A DNA stretch of 64,000 bases, taken from the NCBI GenBank assembly GCA_035689185.1, contig DASSLY010000033.1, forward strand, positions 1 through 64,000, written 5' to 3'. This document shows positions 41,965 through 50,675 of this stretch, in pieces. The stretch comes from DASSLY01 sp035689185 (GTDB lineage Bacteria > Actinomycetota > Actinomycetes > Actinomycetales > Dermatophilaceae). The translations under genes and the position numbers were made by a program. The notes under the pieces were generated by a model that worked only from the letters and a program-made list of their open reading frames with translations, was not told where the DNA came from and did no database searches. Position 1 is the first letter of the stretch, and each line of letters opens with the position of its first letter.

Positions 41965-42960
41965 ATGGCGATGCTGCCGCATCTGGCCACTTCGGCGATG
42001 CCGCGTCCTCGGCACTGGGCGGTCACGGCGTGGCTCGTGCTCGCCGTCACCATGGCGCCGATGGTGAGTGTTCGGCCGCCCTCGACGACGGCCCCCCTGG
42101 CCAGCCGCGTCCGACTCGGCGCATACGTGCATCTGGACGGACAGCCGTACCGCGACCCGGTCTCGACCGCTGACCTGACCACGCTCGAAGACCGCGTCGG
42201 CCGGCTCGACATCGTGCACTACTTCTTCACCTGGGGACGGCAGTTCCATGAAGCGGTCTCGCCCAACCTCGACGGCCGGGACCTGATGCTGTCCATGCAG
42301 CCGGACGGCGATCTGGTCCGACAGATCGCGGACGGCGCCCAGGATGGGTACCTCGACCGCTTCGCCGCACAGGCACGGGCCTTCGGCCGGCCGGTCTACC
42401 TGCGGTTCGGCCATGAGATGAACGGAGAGTGGATGGCCTACTCGGCCGGTCGTCCGGGCGGGCCGTCGGCAGCTGCCTTCGTTGCGGCATGGCGGCACCT
42501 GGTGGCCCGGTTCCGAGCCGCGGGAGCTGACAACGTGCGGTTCGTCTGGTCACCGAACGAGTCGGACTTTCCCGACCGCAGCGGCAACCGGATGGAGGAC
42601 TACTGGCCCGGGACCGACGTCGTCGACGTCGCCGGCTTCGACGCCTACAACTGGTCCACCCGCTCACCTCGGCGTGGCGACGGCCGCGACCGCAGCTTCG
42701 AGCAGATCGTCGCCGGCCCCTATCGCCGGCTCGGACGGCTGACGCTCAAGCCGGTGTGGCTGTGCGAGTTCGGCACCGTCGAACCCGGCAAGGCACGGTG
42801 GCTGCGCGACATGTTCGGCTCCCGCCGGTTCCCACGTCTGCAGGCGCTGATCTACTTCAGCGAGAACGACCAGCGTGACGTCCAGCGGGACTGGCGGCTG
42901 GACACCAGTGCGGCCGCGGTCGCGGCCTGGCGGGACGGACGGGCTGCCCGGCCGCGGTGA
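41965..42960 (+). CDS. Secreted glycoside hydrolase, GH26-like (beta-mannanase type)
   Basis: 331 residues. An N-terminal signal/anchor (HWAVTAWLVLAVTMAPMVSV) is followed by a TIM barrel. The acid/base Glu lies in YLRFGHEMNGEWMAYS and the nucleophile Glu in VWLCEFGTVEPGK, the GH26 pattern. WSPNESDFPD and DVAGFDAYNW are further barrel strands. It faces a cellulose-synthase-like GT2 gene tail to tail (33 bp), so it probably trims or releases the polysaccharide that enzyme makes. Confidence 0.82.
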   Translation: MAMLPHLATSAMPRPRHWAVTAWLVLAVTMAPMVSVRPPSTTAPLASRVRLGAYVHLDGQPYRDPVSTADLTTLEDRVGRLDIVHYFFTWGRQFHEAVSPNLDGRDLMLSMQPDGDLVRQIADGAQDGYLDRFAAQARAFGRPVYLRFGHEMNGEWMAYSAGRPGGPSAAAFVAAWRHLVARFRAAGADNVRFVWSPNESDFPDRSGNRMEDYWPGTDVVDVAGFDAYNWSTRSPRRGDGRDRSFEQIVAGPYRRLGRLTLKPVWLCEFGTVEPGKARWLRDMFGSRRFPRLQALIYFSENDQRDVQRDWRLDTSAAAVAAWRDGRAARPR

Positions 42961-42993
42961 CCCGCGCCGGGCAGCCCTGGATCCAGCACGCTG

Positions 42994-44778
42994 TCAGGAC
43001 GCCGCCGCCACCAGTTCGCCGACACGCTCTGCCGGCTCTCGACGAGGCTGGAGTGGTTGGCCCCACAGGCCGGCTGCGTTCAGCCTGTTCACCGAGTGAA
43101 GCACCAGCGGTGCGCTGCACGTGGCCATGGTGACCAGCAGCCAGAACGTCAGGCTGGGGTACGACTGGCCCAGGCCGAGGCCCGCGGAAGCAGCCAGGAC
43201 GGCCCCGGAGGCGGCCAGCCAGAACAGATGCGGCCGAAATGTCGCCAGGCTGTCCCCGCTGGTGAGCTTGCCTTTCGCCGTCACCGCATAGGCCAGTGGC
43301 CGACCCCGCAGGAAGTCCCACGCCGCAGAGGCGTAGATCGGCAGGCAGATCATGAGCAGGCCGAGGCCGGACAGCCCCCATTCCCGCCGCTCGTGCGGGG
43401 CGAGGTTGAAACGCCGCAACCAGAAGAAGGTGCCCAGGCTGGAAGCCATGGACGCGGACCACAGGAGCAGCCATTCTCCGATGGGCAAGCGGACCGCGGC
43501 GCCGCCCAAAACGTACAAAGCGGTCAGAATATTTCCAAGCACCCAGGAGGCCGCCACCGACGGGTAGAACAGCTGGAGCAGCGAGAAGGAGAGCCGTTGC
43601 GCGGGCCTCATCTGCGGAAAAATTCGCGGGGAGTGGTTCCGCATGATTTCCCAGATGCCGTAGGCCCACCGCTTCTGCTGGCTGAAGTAGTCCGTGAACG
43701 AGGTCGGTCCCTCACCGACAGCGAGGATGTCGGGCGTGTAGACACCCCGGTACCGGTTCCCGGTGACCGGGTTGGCCGTCGCGTACATGGCCATGGAGGT
43801 CAGGTGGTCCTCGATGATCGAGTCCTGGTAGCCACCGATCACGTGGAAGGCCGACGGCCGGTACAGGTGGTTCGTGCCGATCAGCAGCGGGGCCGACATG
43901 CCGTTGCCCCCGCGCTGGATGACGCCGTGGAAGACGTAGGCCTGAATCGCGGCGCCCTTGGCGATCCAGCTCTCCCGCAGGTTGCCGTACACCTGAGGTG
44001 CGACGACGAAGCCGACGTCGGGATCGGAGAAGTAGCCCAGGGTCCGCTCCAGGAACTCCGGGGCGGGCACGTGGTCGGGGTCCATCTGTGCCACCACGTC
44101 GTAGGCCTGCTCGTGCTCGGCGCGCCAGGCGTTGTGGTTGCCCGCCTTGGTCCGTGCCTTGAACTGCCCAGACTTCGTGTTGTACTCAGCGATTCCCTTG
44201 CGGGAGAAGTGGTTCACCCCGATGACGGCGCACTCCGCGGCGACCACCGGGTCACCGCCCTCGTCCAGCAGCCAGACGTCCACCTGCCCGTCGTAGCGCA
44301 CCTGTTTCATCGCGTGCAGGGTGCCGAGGATCATCTCCAGCGGCTCCTTGTTCGGCACGATGGTGGTGAGCAGCGCCACCCGCAGACCCGGCTGTGGCAC
44401 CAGGGGGACCGGGTCCTTGGCGCGGGTCGAGAACAGCCACAGGGCCGCCCCCTGCGCCAGCCGGATGACCTCGATGGTCACCATCAGGGCCACACCGAGC
44501 AGCGACGTGGCGAACAGCACGCCTCCCGCTTGAGACAGGGAGGGCAGGTGGCTGGGCCAGACCAGCCATCCGATGAAGGTGAGTCCGGTGATGACCTGGG
44601 CGGCTATCAGCGCGGCGAGGCCGAGCTTCTGCCTGGTCGAGAAGACGTCGACGAAGGACACCGTTGACCCGGGCTGTGCCGGGCCGGTGAGCGTGGTCGT
44701 CCCCTGGTAGATGTCGCGGCGGACGGGTGGGTCGTAGGAGTGAGCCGGCGCGGGCGCCAGCTGTTCGGCGTCGGGCAA
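42994..44778 (-). CDS. Membrane GT2 glycosyltransferase, cellulose-synthase-like
   Basis: 594 residues. Two N-terminal membrane spans, a cytosolic GT-A domain and about four more spans. The GT domain shows VALLTTIVPNKEP, the metal-binding VVAQMDPDHVPAPEF, the acceptor region IIEDHLTSM (the ED) and YFSQQKRWAYGI, the processive QxxRW motif. It likely polymerises and extrudes a beta-glucan or mannan. TTG 44778 follows a GAGGGGA ribosome site by 9 nt; the in-frame ATG 44844 is an alternative. Convergent with GH26; a CRP-like box lies upstream. Confidence 0.85.
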   Translation of the reverse strand: MPDAEQLAPAPAHSYDPPVRRDIYQGTTTLTGPAQPGSTVSFVDVFSTRQKLGLAALIAAQVITGLTFIGWLVWPSHLPSLSQAGGVLFATSLLGVALMVTIEVIRLAQGAALWLFSTRAKDPVPLVPQPGLRVALLTTIVPNKEPLEMILGTLHAMKQVRYDGQVDVWLLDEGGDPVVAAECAVIGVNHFSRKGIAEYNTKSGQFKARTKAGNHNAWRAEHEQAYDVVAQMDPDHVPAPEFLERTLGYFSDPDVGFVVAPQVYGNLRESWIAKGAAIQAYVFHGVIQRGGNGMSAPLLIGTNHLYRPSAFHVIGGYQDSIIEDHLTSMAMYATANPVTGNRYRGVYTPDILAVGEGPTSFTDYFSQQKRWAYGIWEIMRNHSPRIFPQMRPAQRLSFSLLQLFYPSVAASWVLGNILTALYVLGGAAVRLPIGEWLLLWSASMASSLGTFFWLRRFNLAPHERREWGLSGLGLLMICLPIYASAAWDFLRGRPLAYAVTAKGKLTSGDSLATFRPHLFWLAASGAVLAASAGLGLGQSYPSLTFWLLVTMATCSAPLVLHSVNRLNAAGLWGQPLQPRREPAERVGELVAAAS

Positions 44779-45178
44779 GATTGTGTTTCCCCTCGAAAAG
44801 AGCGCAGCAGGAAAGGACCGCTCGTCGGCGAGCGCGGGCAGCATGAAGCGCGCAAACGGTGCGCGACAGCGCCGGTGAAGAAAGGGTTCAAAACGGACAC
44901 ATTGCACGGTTGACGAGGTGTCGACCGGCTGGGCCGGAACCATCGAGGTTTTTGCGAGATGCCGTGCGGCGTTAGCCCTTGGATCCGACAAGACCGAGAC
45001 TATACGAAGTTGAAGCCTCTACTATACCAACCCTTGACCATTGTGACCGGTATCACGCAGGGGTCACGGAGGGGTCACGGTGCGAGAGTGGACCGACTCG
45101 GCGGCCCTGCGTGGGCCGCGAGCTCAGGTCCGGGCGGCGGGTGCCGCCCGGACCGGCGCGGCAGCGGTCGGAACGCCC
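44779..45178. other. Regulatory region of the GT2 gene
   Basis: Contains an unusually AT-rich patch (44995-45050). Two TATAGT -10-like boxes on the minus strand lie at 44999-45004 and 45021-45026, and an 11-bp AGGGGTCACGG direct repeat at about 45060-45080. No gene seen. Confidence 0.45.
45042..45057. promoter_or_regulatory. CRP/GlxR-like site TGTGA-N6-TCACG
   Basis: TGTGACCGGTATCACG matches the cAMP-receptor consensus TGTGA-N6-TCACA in all but the last base. It lies just upstream of the minus-strand -10 boxes of the GT2 gene. Confidence 0.5.
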
Positions 45179-47761
45179 TTACCCGGCAGCCAGGGCGACG
45201 CCGCGGACCGCCAACGTGTCCGCCTCGACGAACTGCATCGCCGCCACTCGGCCGGCCGCGGCCAGGTCGGCGGCGGCCGCGCGCACGCGGTCCAGGTCCG
45301 CCGCGGGGCCGGCCACCGAGACCGAGGCGACCTCGGCCTTCATACCGACCTTGGCCTGCGACTTGGCCCGGCGGATCGCCGCCAGCGCGACGCCGACCGC
45401 GGCCAGGGCCGCCGCGTCGCCGCCAGCGGCCACCGGCTTCAGCTCCTCGGCCCGCGGCCAGGCCGCCAGGTGCACCGAGCCGTCGTGCCACCAGGACCAG
45501 ACCTCCTCGGTGGCGAACGGCAGGATCGGGGCGAACAGTCGAAGAAGAACGTCCAGCGCCAGCCGCAGCGCCGCCCGGGCCGAGGCGGCCGCCGCCTCCC
45601 CCCGGCCCCCGTAGGCACGGTCCTTCACCAGCTCCAGGTAGTCGTCGCAGAAGGTCCAGAAGAAGGTCTCGGTGACCTCCAGCGCGCGGGTGTAGTCGAA
45701 GGCCTCGAACCCGGCCGTGGCCATGTCCACCACCTCGCCCAGCGCGGCCAGCATGGCCTGGTCCAGCGGCTCGCTCACCGACTCCGGGGCGGCCGGGCCG
45801 AAGGACAGCGCGAACTTGCTCGCGTTCAGCACCTTGATGCTCAGCCGGCGGCCGACCTTCATCTGCGCGGTGTCAAGGGCGGCGTCGATGCCCATCCGGG
45901 CCGACGCGGCCCAGTAGCGCACCGAGTCGGTGCCGTGCTCCTCCAGCATCGCCATCGGCGTGGTGACGTTGCCCTTGGACTTGCTCATCTTCTTGCGGTC
46001 GGGGTCCAGGATCCAGCCGTTCAGGGTGGCGTGCGTCCAGGGCAGCGAACCGTGCTCGTAGTGGGCCCGCACGACCGTGGCGAACAGCCAGGTGCGGATG
46101 ATGTCGTGGCCCTGAGGGCGCTGGTCCATCGGGAACACCTTGGCGAACAGCTGCGGGTCCTCCAGCCACCCGCCGGCGATCTGGGGCGTGAGCGAGGAGG
46201 TCGCCCAGGTGTCCATCACGTCCCGGTCCCCGGTGAACCCGCCCGGCTGGTCCCGCTGCTGCGCGGCATACCCCTCGGGCACGTCGGCGTAGGGGTCGAT
46301 CGGAAGGATGTCCTCGGCCGGCACGATCGGGTGGGCGTAGTCCACCTCGCCGGTCACCGAGACCGGGTACCAGACCGGGATCGGCACGCCCATGAACCGC
46401 TGCCGGGAGATCAGCCAGTCGCCGTTGAGCCCGCCGACCCAGTTCTCGTACCGGGAGCGCATGAACGGCGGGTGGAACTGCAGCTCGCGGCCCCGTTCCA
46501 GGAACCTCTCGCGCAGGGCGAGGTCGCGGCCGCCGTTGCGGATGTACCACTGCCGCGACGTGACGATCTCCAGCGGCTTGTCGCCCTTCTCGTAGAAGTT
46601 CGCCTTGCGCTGGGTCGGCACCGGCTCACCGGCCAGATCGCCCGACTCGCGCAGCGCCGCCACGACCTGGGTCCGCGCGCTGAAGGTGGTCGCGCCGGCG
46701 ATCCGCTGGAACAGCGCCTCGCCGGGGCCGCCGGACACCCAGGGCGGCACCTCCCGGGAGATGCGTCCATCACGTTGCACCACCGAGCGGGTCGGCAGGT
46801 CCAGCTCGCGCCACCACACGACGTCGGTGAGGTCGCCGAAGGTGCAGCACATGGCGATGCCCGCGCCCTTGTCCGGTTCGGCGAGCGGGTGGGCCAGGAC
46901 CGGGATCTCGACCCCGAACAACGGCGAGGTGACCGTGGTGCCGAACATGGCGGCATATCGCTCGTCGTCGGGGTGCGCGATGAGGGCGACCACGGCCGGC
47001 AGGAGCTCGGGCCGCGTGGTCTCGATGTGGACCGGGTCGCCGTCGGGGCGGTGGAAGGCGACCCGGTGGAAGTGCCCCGGGTAGTCCCGGGCCTCCAGCT
47101 CGGCCTGGGCCACCGCAGTCTGGAAGGTGACGTCCCACAGCCCCGGCGCCTCGGCCTGGTAGGCCTCGCCGCGGGCCAGGTTGCGCAGGAAGGCGGCCTG
47201 GGCGACCTTGCGCGACCGGTCGTCGATGGTGCGGTAGCTGATCGACCAGTCCACCGACAGCCCGAGCCGGCGGAACAGCGCCTCGAACGCGACCTCGTCC
47301 TTGAGGGTGAGCGTCTCGCAGAGCTCGACGAAGTTGGCGCGGCTCACCGGGAGCTGGTCGGCCGCGCGCGTGCTCCGGCCGTCACCGCCCTCCTGGGGTG
47401 GGACGAAGCCCGGCAGGTATGCCAGGGTGGCGTCCCCGCGCACGCCGTAGTAGTTCTGCACCCGCCGCTCGGTGGGCAGTCCGTTGTCATCCCACCCGAT
47501 CGGGTAGAACACCTCCGAACCCGCCATCCGCTTGTACCGGGCGATGCAGTCCGCCTGCGCGTAGCCGTACACGTGGCCGATGTGCAGCGCCCCGCTCGCG
47601 GTGGGCGGCGGGGTGTCGATCGCGTAGATCTCCTCCCGCGGCCGGCTCCGGTCGAAGGCGTAGGTCCCCTGCTCCGCCCATACCGCCGACCACTTCTCCT
47701 CCAGGCCGTCGACGGACGGCCGCGCCGGGATGCGGGGGTCGGAGGCTTCCTGTGTGGCCAT
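45179..47761 (-). CDS. valS: Valyl-tRNA synthetase
   Basis: 860-residue class I synthetase charging tRNA-Val. HIGH motif in ASGALHIGHVYGYAQAD, KMSKS in DRKKMSKSKGNV, and the editing domain from about 190 on. The GWDDNGLPTERRVQNYYGVRG segment identifies ValRS of the shorter archaeal-like form found in many actinobacteria. The C-terminal coiled coil is short. The start is ATG 47761, or 47770 three codons further up. No T-box is seen upstream. Confidence 0.95.
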   Translation of the reverse strand: MATQEASDPRIPARPSVDGLEEKWSAVWAEQGTYAFDRSRPREEIYAIDTPPPTASGALHIGHVYGYAQADCIARYKRMAGSEVFYPIGWDDNGLPTERRVQNYYGVRGDATLAYLPGFVPPQEGGDGRSTRAADQLPVSRANFVELCETLTLKDEVAFEALFRRLGLSVDWSISYRTIDDRSRKVAQAAFLRNLARGEAYQAEAPGLWDVTFQTAVAQAELEARDYPGHFHRVAFHRPDGDPVHIETTRPELLPAVVALIAHPDDERYAAMFGTTVTSPLFGVEIPVLAHPLAEPDKGAGIAMCCTFGDLTDVVWWRELDLPTRSVVQRDGRISREVPPWVSGGPGEALFQRIAGATTFSARTQVVAALRESGDLAGEPVPTQRKANFYEKGDKPLEIVTSRQWYIRNGGRDLALRERFLERGRELQFHPPFMRSRYENWVGGLNGDWLISRQRFMGVPIPVWYPVSVTGEVDYAHPIVPAEDILPIDPYADVPEGYAAQQRDQPGGFTGDRDVMDTWATSSLTPQIAGGWLEDPQLFAKVFPMDQRPQGHDIIRTWLFATVVRAHYEHGSLPWTHATLNGWILDPDRKKMSKSKGNVTTPMAMLEEHGTDSVRYWAASARMGIDAALDTAQMKVGRRLSIKVLNASKFALSFGPAAPESVSEPLDQAMLAALGEVVDMATAGFEAFDYTRALEVTETFFWTFCDDYLELVKDRAYGGRGEAAAASARAALRLALDVLLRLFAPILPFATEEVWSWWHDGSVHLAAWPRAEELKPVAAGGDAAALAAVGVALAAIRRAKSQAKVGMKAEVASVSVAGPAADLDRVRAAAADLAAAGRVAAMQFVEADTLAVRGVALAAG

Positions 47762-47978
47762 GCCCGGCATCTTCCCAGACCCGCTGCCGGCGCAACGACC
47801 GAGTTCCTGCGGGTGCGCGGACAAGCAGGTCGGTATGCAGTGTCGGTATGCAGTGTCGGCGCCCGTCCGCGGCCGGGATCCGGACCGCTGGCCAGTTGAC
47901 CGCAGACCCGGCATCGGTGACGCTCAGCGCGGAGAGGTTCCTCGGCAGCCGAAGGAAGGGATCCCGGTCGGCGTGCCT

Positions 47979-48033
47979 CGGCGGCCAGGTTCGGTGGCCA
48001 GGTCTAGGTGGCCAGGTCTGGGTGGCCAGGTGA
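47979..48033. repeat. Tandem repeat GGTGGCCAGGTCT
   Basis: Four to five imperfect copies of an 11-13 bp unit just upstream of the copD-type gene. A separate 12-bp direct duplication, GTCGGTATGCAG, lies at about 47829-47855. The rest of the valS-copD gap (47762-48038) shows no gene. Confidence 0.6.
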
Positions 48034-48038
48034 GGAGA

Positions 48039-48086
48039 ATGATGGCCGGCGGCACGCTGACCCGCGGGCCGGCCCCGTGCAGCTGA
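48039..48086 (+). CDS. Possible 15-codon leader ORF overlapping copD start
   Basis: ATGATG at 48039 follows a strong GAGGAG and reads MMAGGTLTRGPAPCS before a TGA that overlaps the copD-type gene by 10 bp in another frame. It ends with a Cys. The copD GTG has no such ribosome site, so coupling is possible. No conservation evidence. Confidence 0.25.
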   Translation: MMAGGTLTRGPAPCS

Positions 48087-48955
48087 GCCCGGACTTCGCC
48101 GTCGTCGAGGTCCTGGCCGTGCGTTGGCTGGGCTACCTGGGGCTGGTCATGTTGCTCGGCACCGCGCTGTTCGTCAGCTGGATCTGGCCGGACGGGCGCA
48201 GTGACCGGGTGCTCAGCCGGCTGCTGGTCGTGGGTGGCGCCCTCAGCGCGGTTTCGACCGTGGCGTTGCCGCTGGTGTCCGGGGCGCCGGGGTCGACCGC
48301 GTGGGAGGGGGCGCTCGCCGGGCGAGCCGGCGCCATGGCGTTAGGCCGGCTGGCCCTGTTCGTCCTGGCGGTCGGTTTCGGGCCCAACGTCGTGAGCACC
48401 GCCCGTCGCTACCCGGTCCTGGTGACGGGGTGGTGCCTGGCCGTGGTGGAGACCTACGTGATCGGCTCGCCGGCGCCGGCGGGGCCGTATGCCGTCGCGA
48501 CGGTCGTTGCGGCGACCGGCCACCTGCTCGCCACCGCGACCTGGCTGGGCGGCCTGCTTGCGCTGTCCGCCGTGCTGCTGCCGCGTACTTCCCTGGACAT
48601 CCTCGACCTGGTCATCTCACGGTTCTCGAGGGTGGCGGTCATCAGCGTGCTAGTCCTGTCGGTGACAGGTGCGGTGCATGCGCTGGCGACCGCGGGCGGG
48701 CTGAGTCCGTTGCTCGGCTCCCGGTACGGCGCCGTCCTGTTCGTCAAGGTCTGCGTGTTCGCGGTCATGCTCGTGCTCGGCAACCAGGGCCGCCGGTATG
48801 CCGTGCGGCTGGCACATCGCCGGGCCAATCCGGGGGTGGTCGCCGCGGACACCGACATCCGGGTGCTGGCGGTGGCGGTCGGCGGCGAGTTCGCCCTGGC
48901 GCTGGGCGTGCTCGCGGTGACCGCCGTGCTGGTCCAGGCGGGAGCGGCCAGCTGA
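48077..48955 (+). CDS. copD: CopD-family copper resistance membrane protein
   Basis: 292 residues with eight hydrophobic spans, from AVRWLGYLGLVMLLGTALF to the last ALALGVLAVTAVLV. The late HLLATATWLGGLLAL and VSVTGAVHAL-like segments contain the His and Trp typical of the CopD/PcoD domain, thought to move copper or haem-related metal across the membrane. No CopC is fused or adjacent. GTG 48077 is the first in-frame start after which the sequence looks natural. Confidence 0.8.
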   Translation: MQLSPDFAVVEVLAVRWLGYLGLVMLLGTALFVSWIWPDGRSDRVLSRLLVVGGALSAVSTVALPLVSGAPGSTAWEGALAGRAGAMALGRLALFVLAVGFGPNVVSTARRYPVLVTGWCLAVVETYVIGSPAPAGPYAVATVVAATGHLLATATWLGGLLALSAVLLPRTSLDILDLVISRFSRVAVISVLVLSVTGAVHALATAGGLSPLLGSRYGAVLFVKVCVFAVMLVLGNQGRRYAVRLAHRRANPGVVAADTDIRVLAVAVGGEFALALGVLAVTAVLVQAGAAS

Positions 48956-49028
48956 CCGCCTCGAGAACGCCCAGCCCGGGCCGTGGCCGGCTCGGGCCGG
49001 CTGGCGGCGACATGGGCAGGTCGCCTGC

Positions 49029-50399
49029 TCAGCTGGCGTACACCTTGCCCGGGTTCATGATGCCGCTCGGGTCGAAGACGGCCTTCACGGCCCGCTGCCG
49101 GTCGATCTCGGCCTCGCCGAGCTCACGCGGCAGGAAGCCACGTTTCACGGTGCCGATGCCGTGCTCTCCGGTCACGGTGCCGCCTGCCGCCAAGGCCACC
49201 ATCACAAGGTCGGCGAAGGCGGCCTCGGCCCGTTGCCGGCTGCCGGGCACCAGCGGGTCGAAGAAGAAGCAGGGGTGCAGGTTGCCGTCCCCGGCGTGGC
49301 CGGACATGGTCAGCTCCACGTCCCGCTCGCGGCCGATTCGGGCGCCGGCCTCGATCAGCTGCTGCAACCGGGCCAGCGGCACGCACACGTCCTCGACGAA
49401 CCGGGCTCCCTTGGCCTCTAGGGCCGGGTTCAATGCGCGGCGCCCGGCCAGCAGCGCGTCCCCCTCCTGCTGGTCGTCGGCGACGGCGACCTCGGTCGCG
49501 CCAGCGGCGGCCAGCCGCCCGGCATACCGCTGCACGTCCTCGTAGGCATGCCCCGGCCGGTCCGAGCACACGATGAGCGCGGCGGCGCAGTCTTGGGGGA
49601 AGCCGTAGTCGGCCAGCGCCTGGATCGCGGCCAGGCTGGGCGCGTCCAGGATCTCCAGCAGGCTCGGCCGGTGCCGGTCGGCGCGCAGCGCGAGGACCGC
49701 GTCGATGGCCGCCGCCAGGGTGGCGAACGTCGCCAGGGCGGTCAGCGTCGGGTCGGGCGCGGGAAGCAGCCGGACCACGACCTCGGTGACGACCCCGAGG
49801 GTGCCTTCCGAGCCGACGAACAGCCCGGTGAGGTCCAGCCCGGCCACCCCCTTGGCGGTGGTGTGCCCGGTCCGGGTGACCGCGCCACCCGGCAGCACGA
49901 CCTCGAGGCTGCGCACGTAGTCGGCCGTGACGCCGTACTTGACGCAGCACAGGCCGCCCGCGTTGGTCGCGACGTTGCCGCCGACCGTGCAGAAGGCCGA
50001 CGAGGCCGGGTCCGGGGGGTAGAACAAGCCGTGCTCGGCCACCGCGCGCTTCAGCTCGGCGGTCACCACGCCCGGTTCGACCACAGCGACCGCCTCCAGT
50101 TCATCGATCGCCCGGATCGCGGCCATGCCCTCAAGGTTGAGGACGATGCCCCCCTCCACCGCGGTCGAGCCGCCCGCCAGCCCCGAGCGCGCCCCCTGCG
50201 GGACCACCGGGACCGCGTTCGCCTGGGCGTGCGCGAGCACCTCGACCACGTCCTGCCGGTCCCGGGCCCGGACCACTTCGAAGGACCGGGGCGCCGTCGC
50301 GCCCAGGCTGGCGTCTACCGCATACGAGCGGGCCACGTCCGGGTCTGTGACGTGTGCGCCCCCGGTGAGCGAGCCGGGCAGCGGGATAACGTGCGGCAC
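49029..50399 (-). CDS. FAD-linked oxidase, glycolate oxidase GlcD / D-lactate dehydrogenase type
   Basis: 456 residues of the VAO/PCMH flavin family. The FAD-binding half shows VVPQGARSGLAGGSTAVEGG and PDPASSAFCTVGGNVATNAGG, then GLDLTGLFVGSEGTLGVVTE. The C-terminal half ends TGEHGIGTVKRGFL and FDPSGIMNPGKV, a classic GlcD/DLD finish. It oxidises a 2-hydroxy acid such as glycolate or D-lactate. No GlcE/F partner is beside it. GTG 50399 begins VPHVIPLPGSL; the ileS T-box promoter lies just upstream, divergent. Confidence 0.88.
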   Translation of the reverse strand: MPHVIPLPGSLTGGAHVTDPDVARSYAVDASLGATAPRSFEVVRARDRQDVVEVLAHAQANAVPVVPQGARSGLAGGSTAVEGGIVLNLEGMAAIRAIDELEAVAVVEPGVVTAELKRAVAEHGLFYPPDPASSAFCTVGGNVATNAGGLCCVKYGVTADYVRSLEVVLPGGAVTRTGHTTAKGVAGLDLTGLFVGSEGTLGVVTEVVVRLLPAPDPTLTALATFATLAAAIDAVLALRADRHRPSLLEILDAPSLAAIQALADYGFPQDCAAALIVCSDRPGHAYEDVQRYAGRLAAAGATEVAVADDQQEGDALLAGRRALNPALEAKGARFVEDVCVPLARLQQLIEAGARIGRERDVELTMSGHAGDGNLHPCFFFDPLVPGSRQRAEAAFADLVMVALAAGGTVTGEHGIGTVKRGFLPRELGEAEIDRQRAVKAVFDPSGIMNPGKVYAS

Positions 50400-50417
50400 C
50401 CGCCCATCCTGCCCCGG

Positions 50418-50423
50418 TAGACT
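50418..50423 (+). promoter_or_regulatory. -10 box (TAGACT) for the T-box/ileS transcript
   Basis: TAGACT lies about 7 bp before the predicted 5' end of the T-box leader and 258 bp before the ileS ATG. Confidence 0.45.
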
Positions 50424-50429
50424 CGGCGG

Positions 50430-50675
50430 CACAGGCGTCGACCCGGCCATCACCGGCGAGCTTCCGGAAGAACGGCGGCCCACCCGGGCCGCTCAGTAGA
50501 ACCGGACGGGGTAGGCCCGTCACAGCCGGAACGAAGCGGCCGTATGCCGCGCAGCGCACCCTCGCTGCGGGACCTGCGGCAAGCGAGGTGGTACCGCGGC
50601 GCGCCCGGGCGGACCGGGCGGCGTCGTCCTCGTGGGCCCGACGACGAGCACGACGACCACGGAAGACGCGCAGCG
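50430..50675 (+). ncRNA. T-box riboswitch controlling ileS
   Basis: The hallmark AGGTGGTACCGCGG stands at 50586-50599, where the UGGU bulge would pair with the ACCA end of uncharged tRNA-Ile. An ATC (Ile codon) at 50449-50451 lies in the predicted stem I loop (CCGGCCATCACCGG) and is the likely specifier. The short stem I and the absence of a clear terminator with U-run fit the actinobacterial ileS type that acts on translation. A CGTCGT/ACGACG pairing near 50625-50645 may form the alternative helix. It senses charging of tRNA-Ile and raises IleRS synthesis when uncharged. Confidence 0.92.

Noticed and set aside
47770..48030. T-box upstream of valS
   Set aside because: No AGGTGGNACCGCG element on the relevant strand; only simple repeats.
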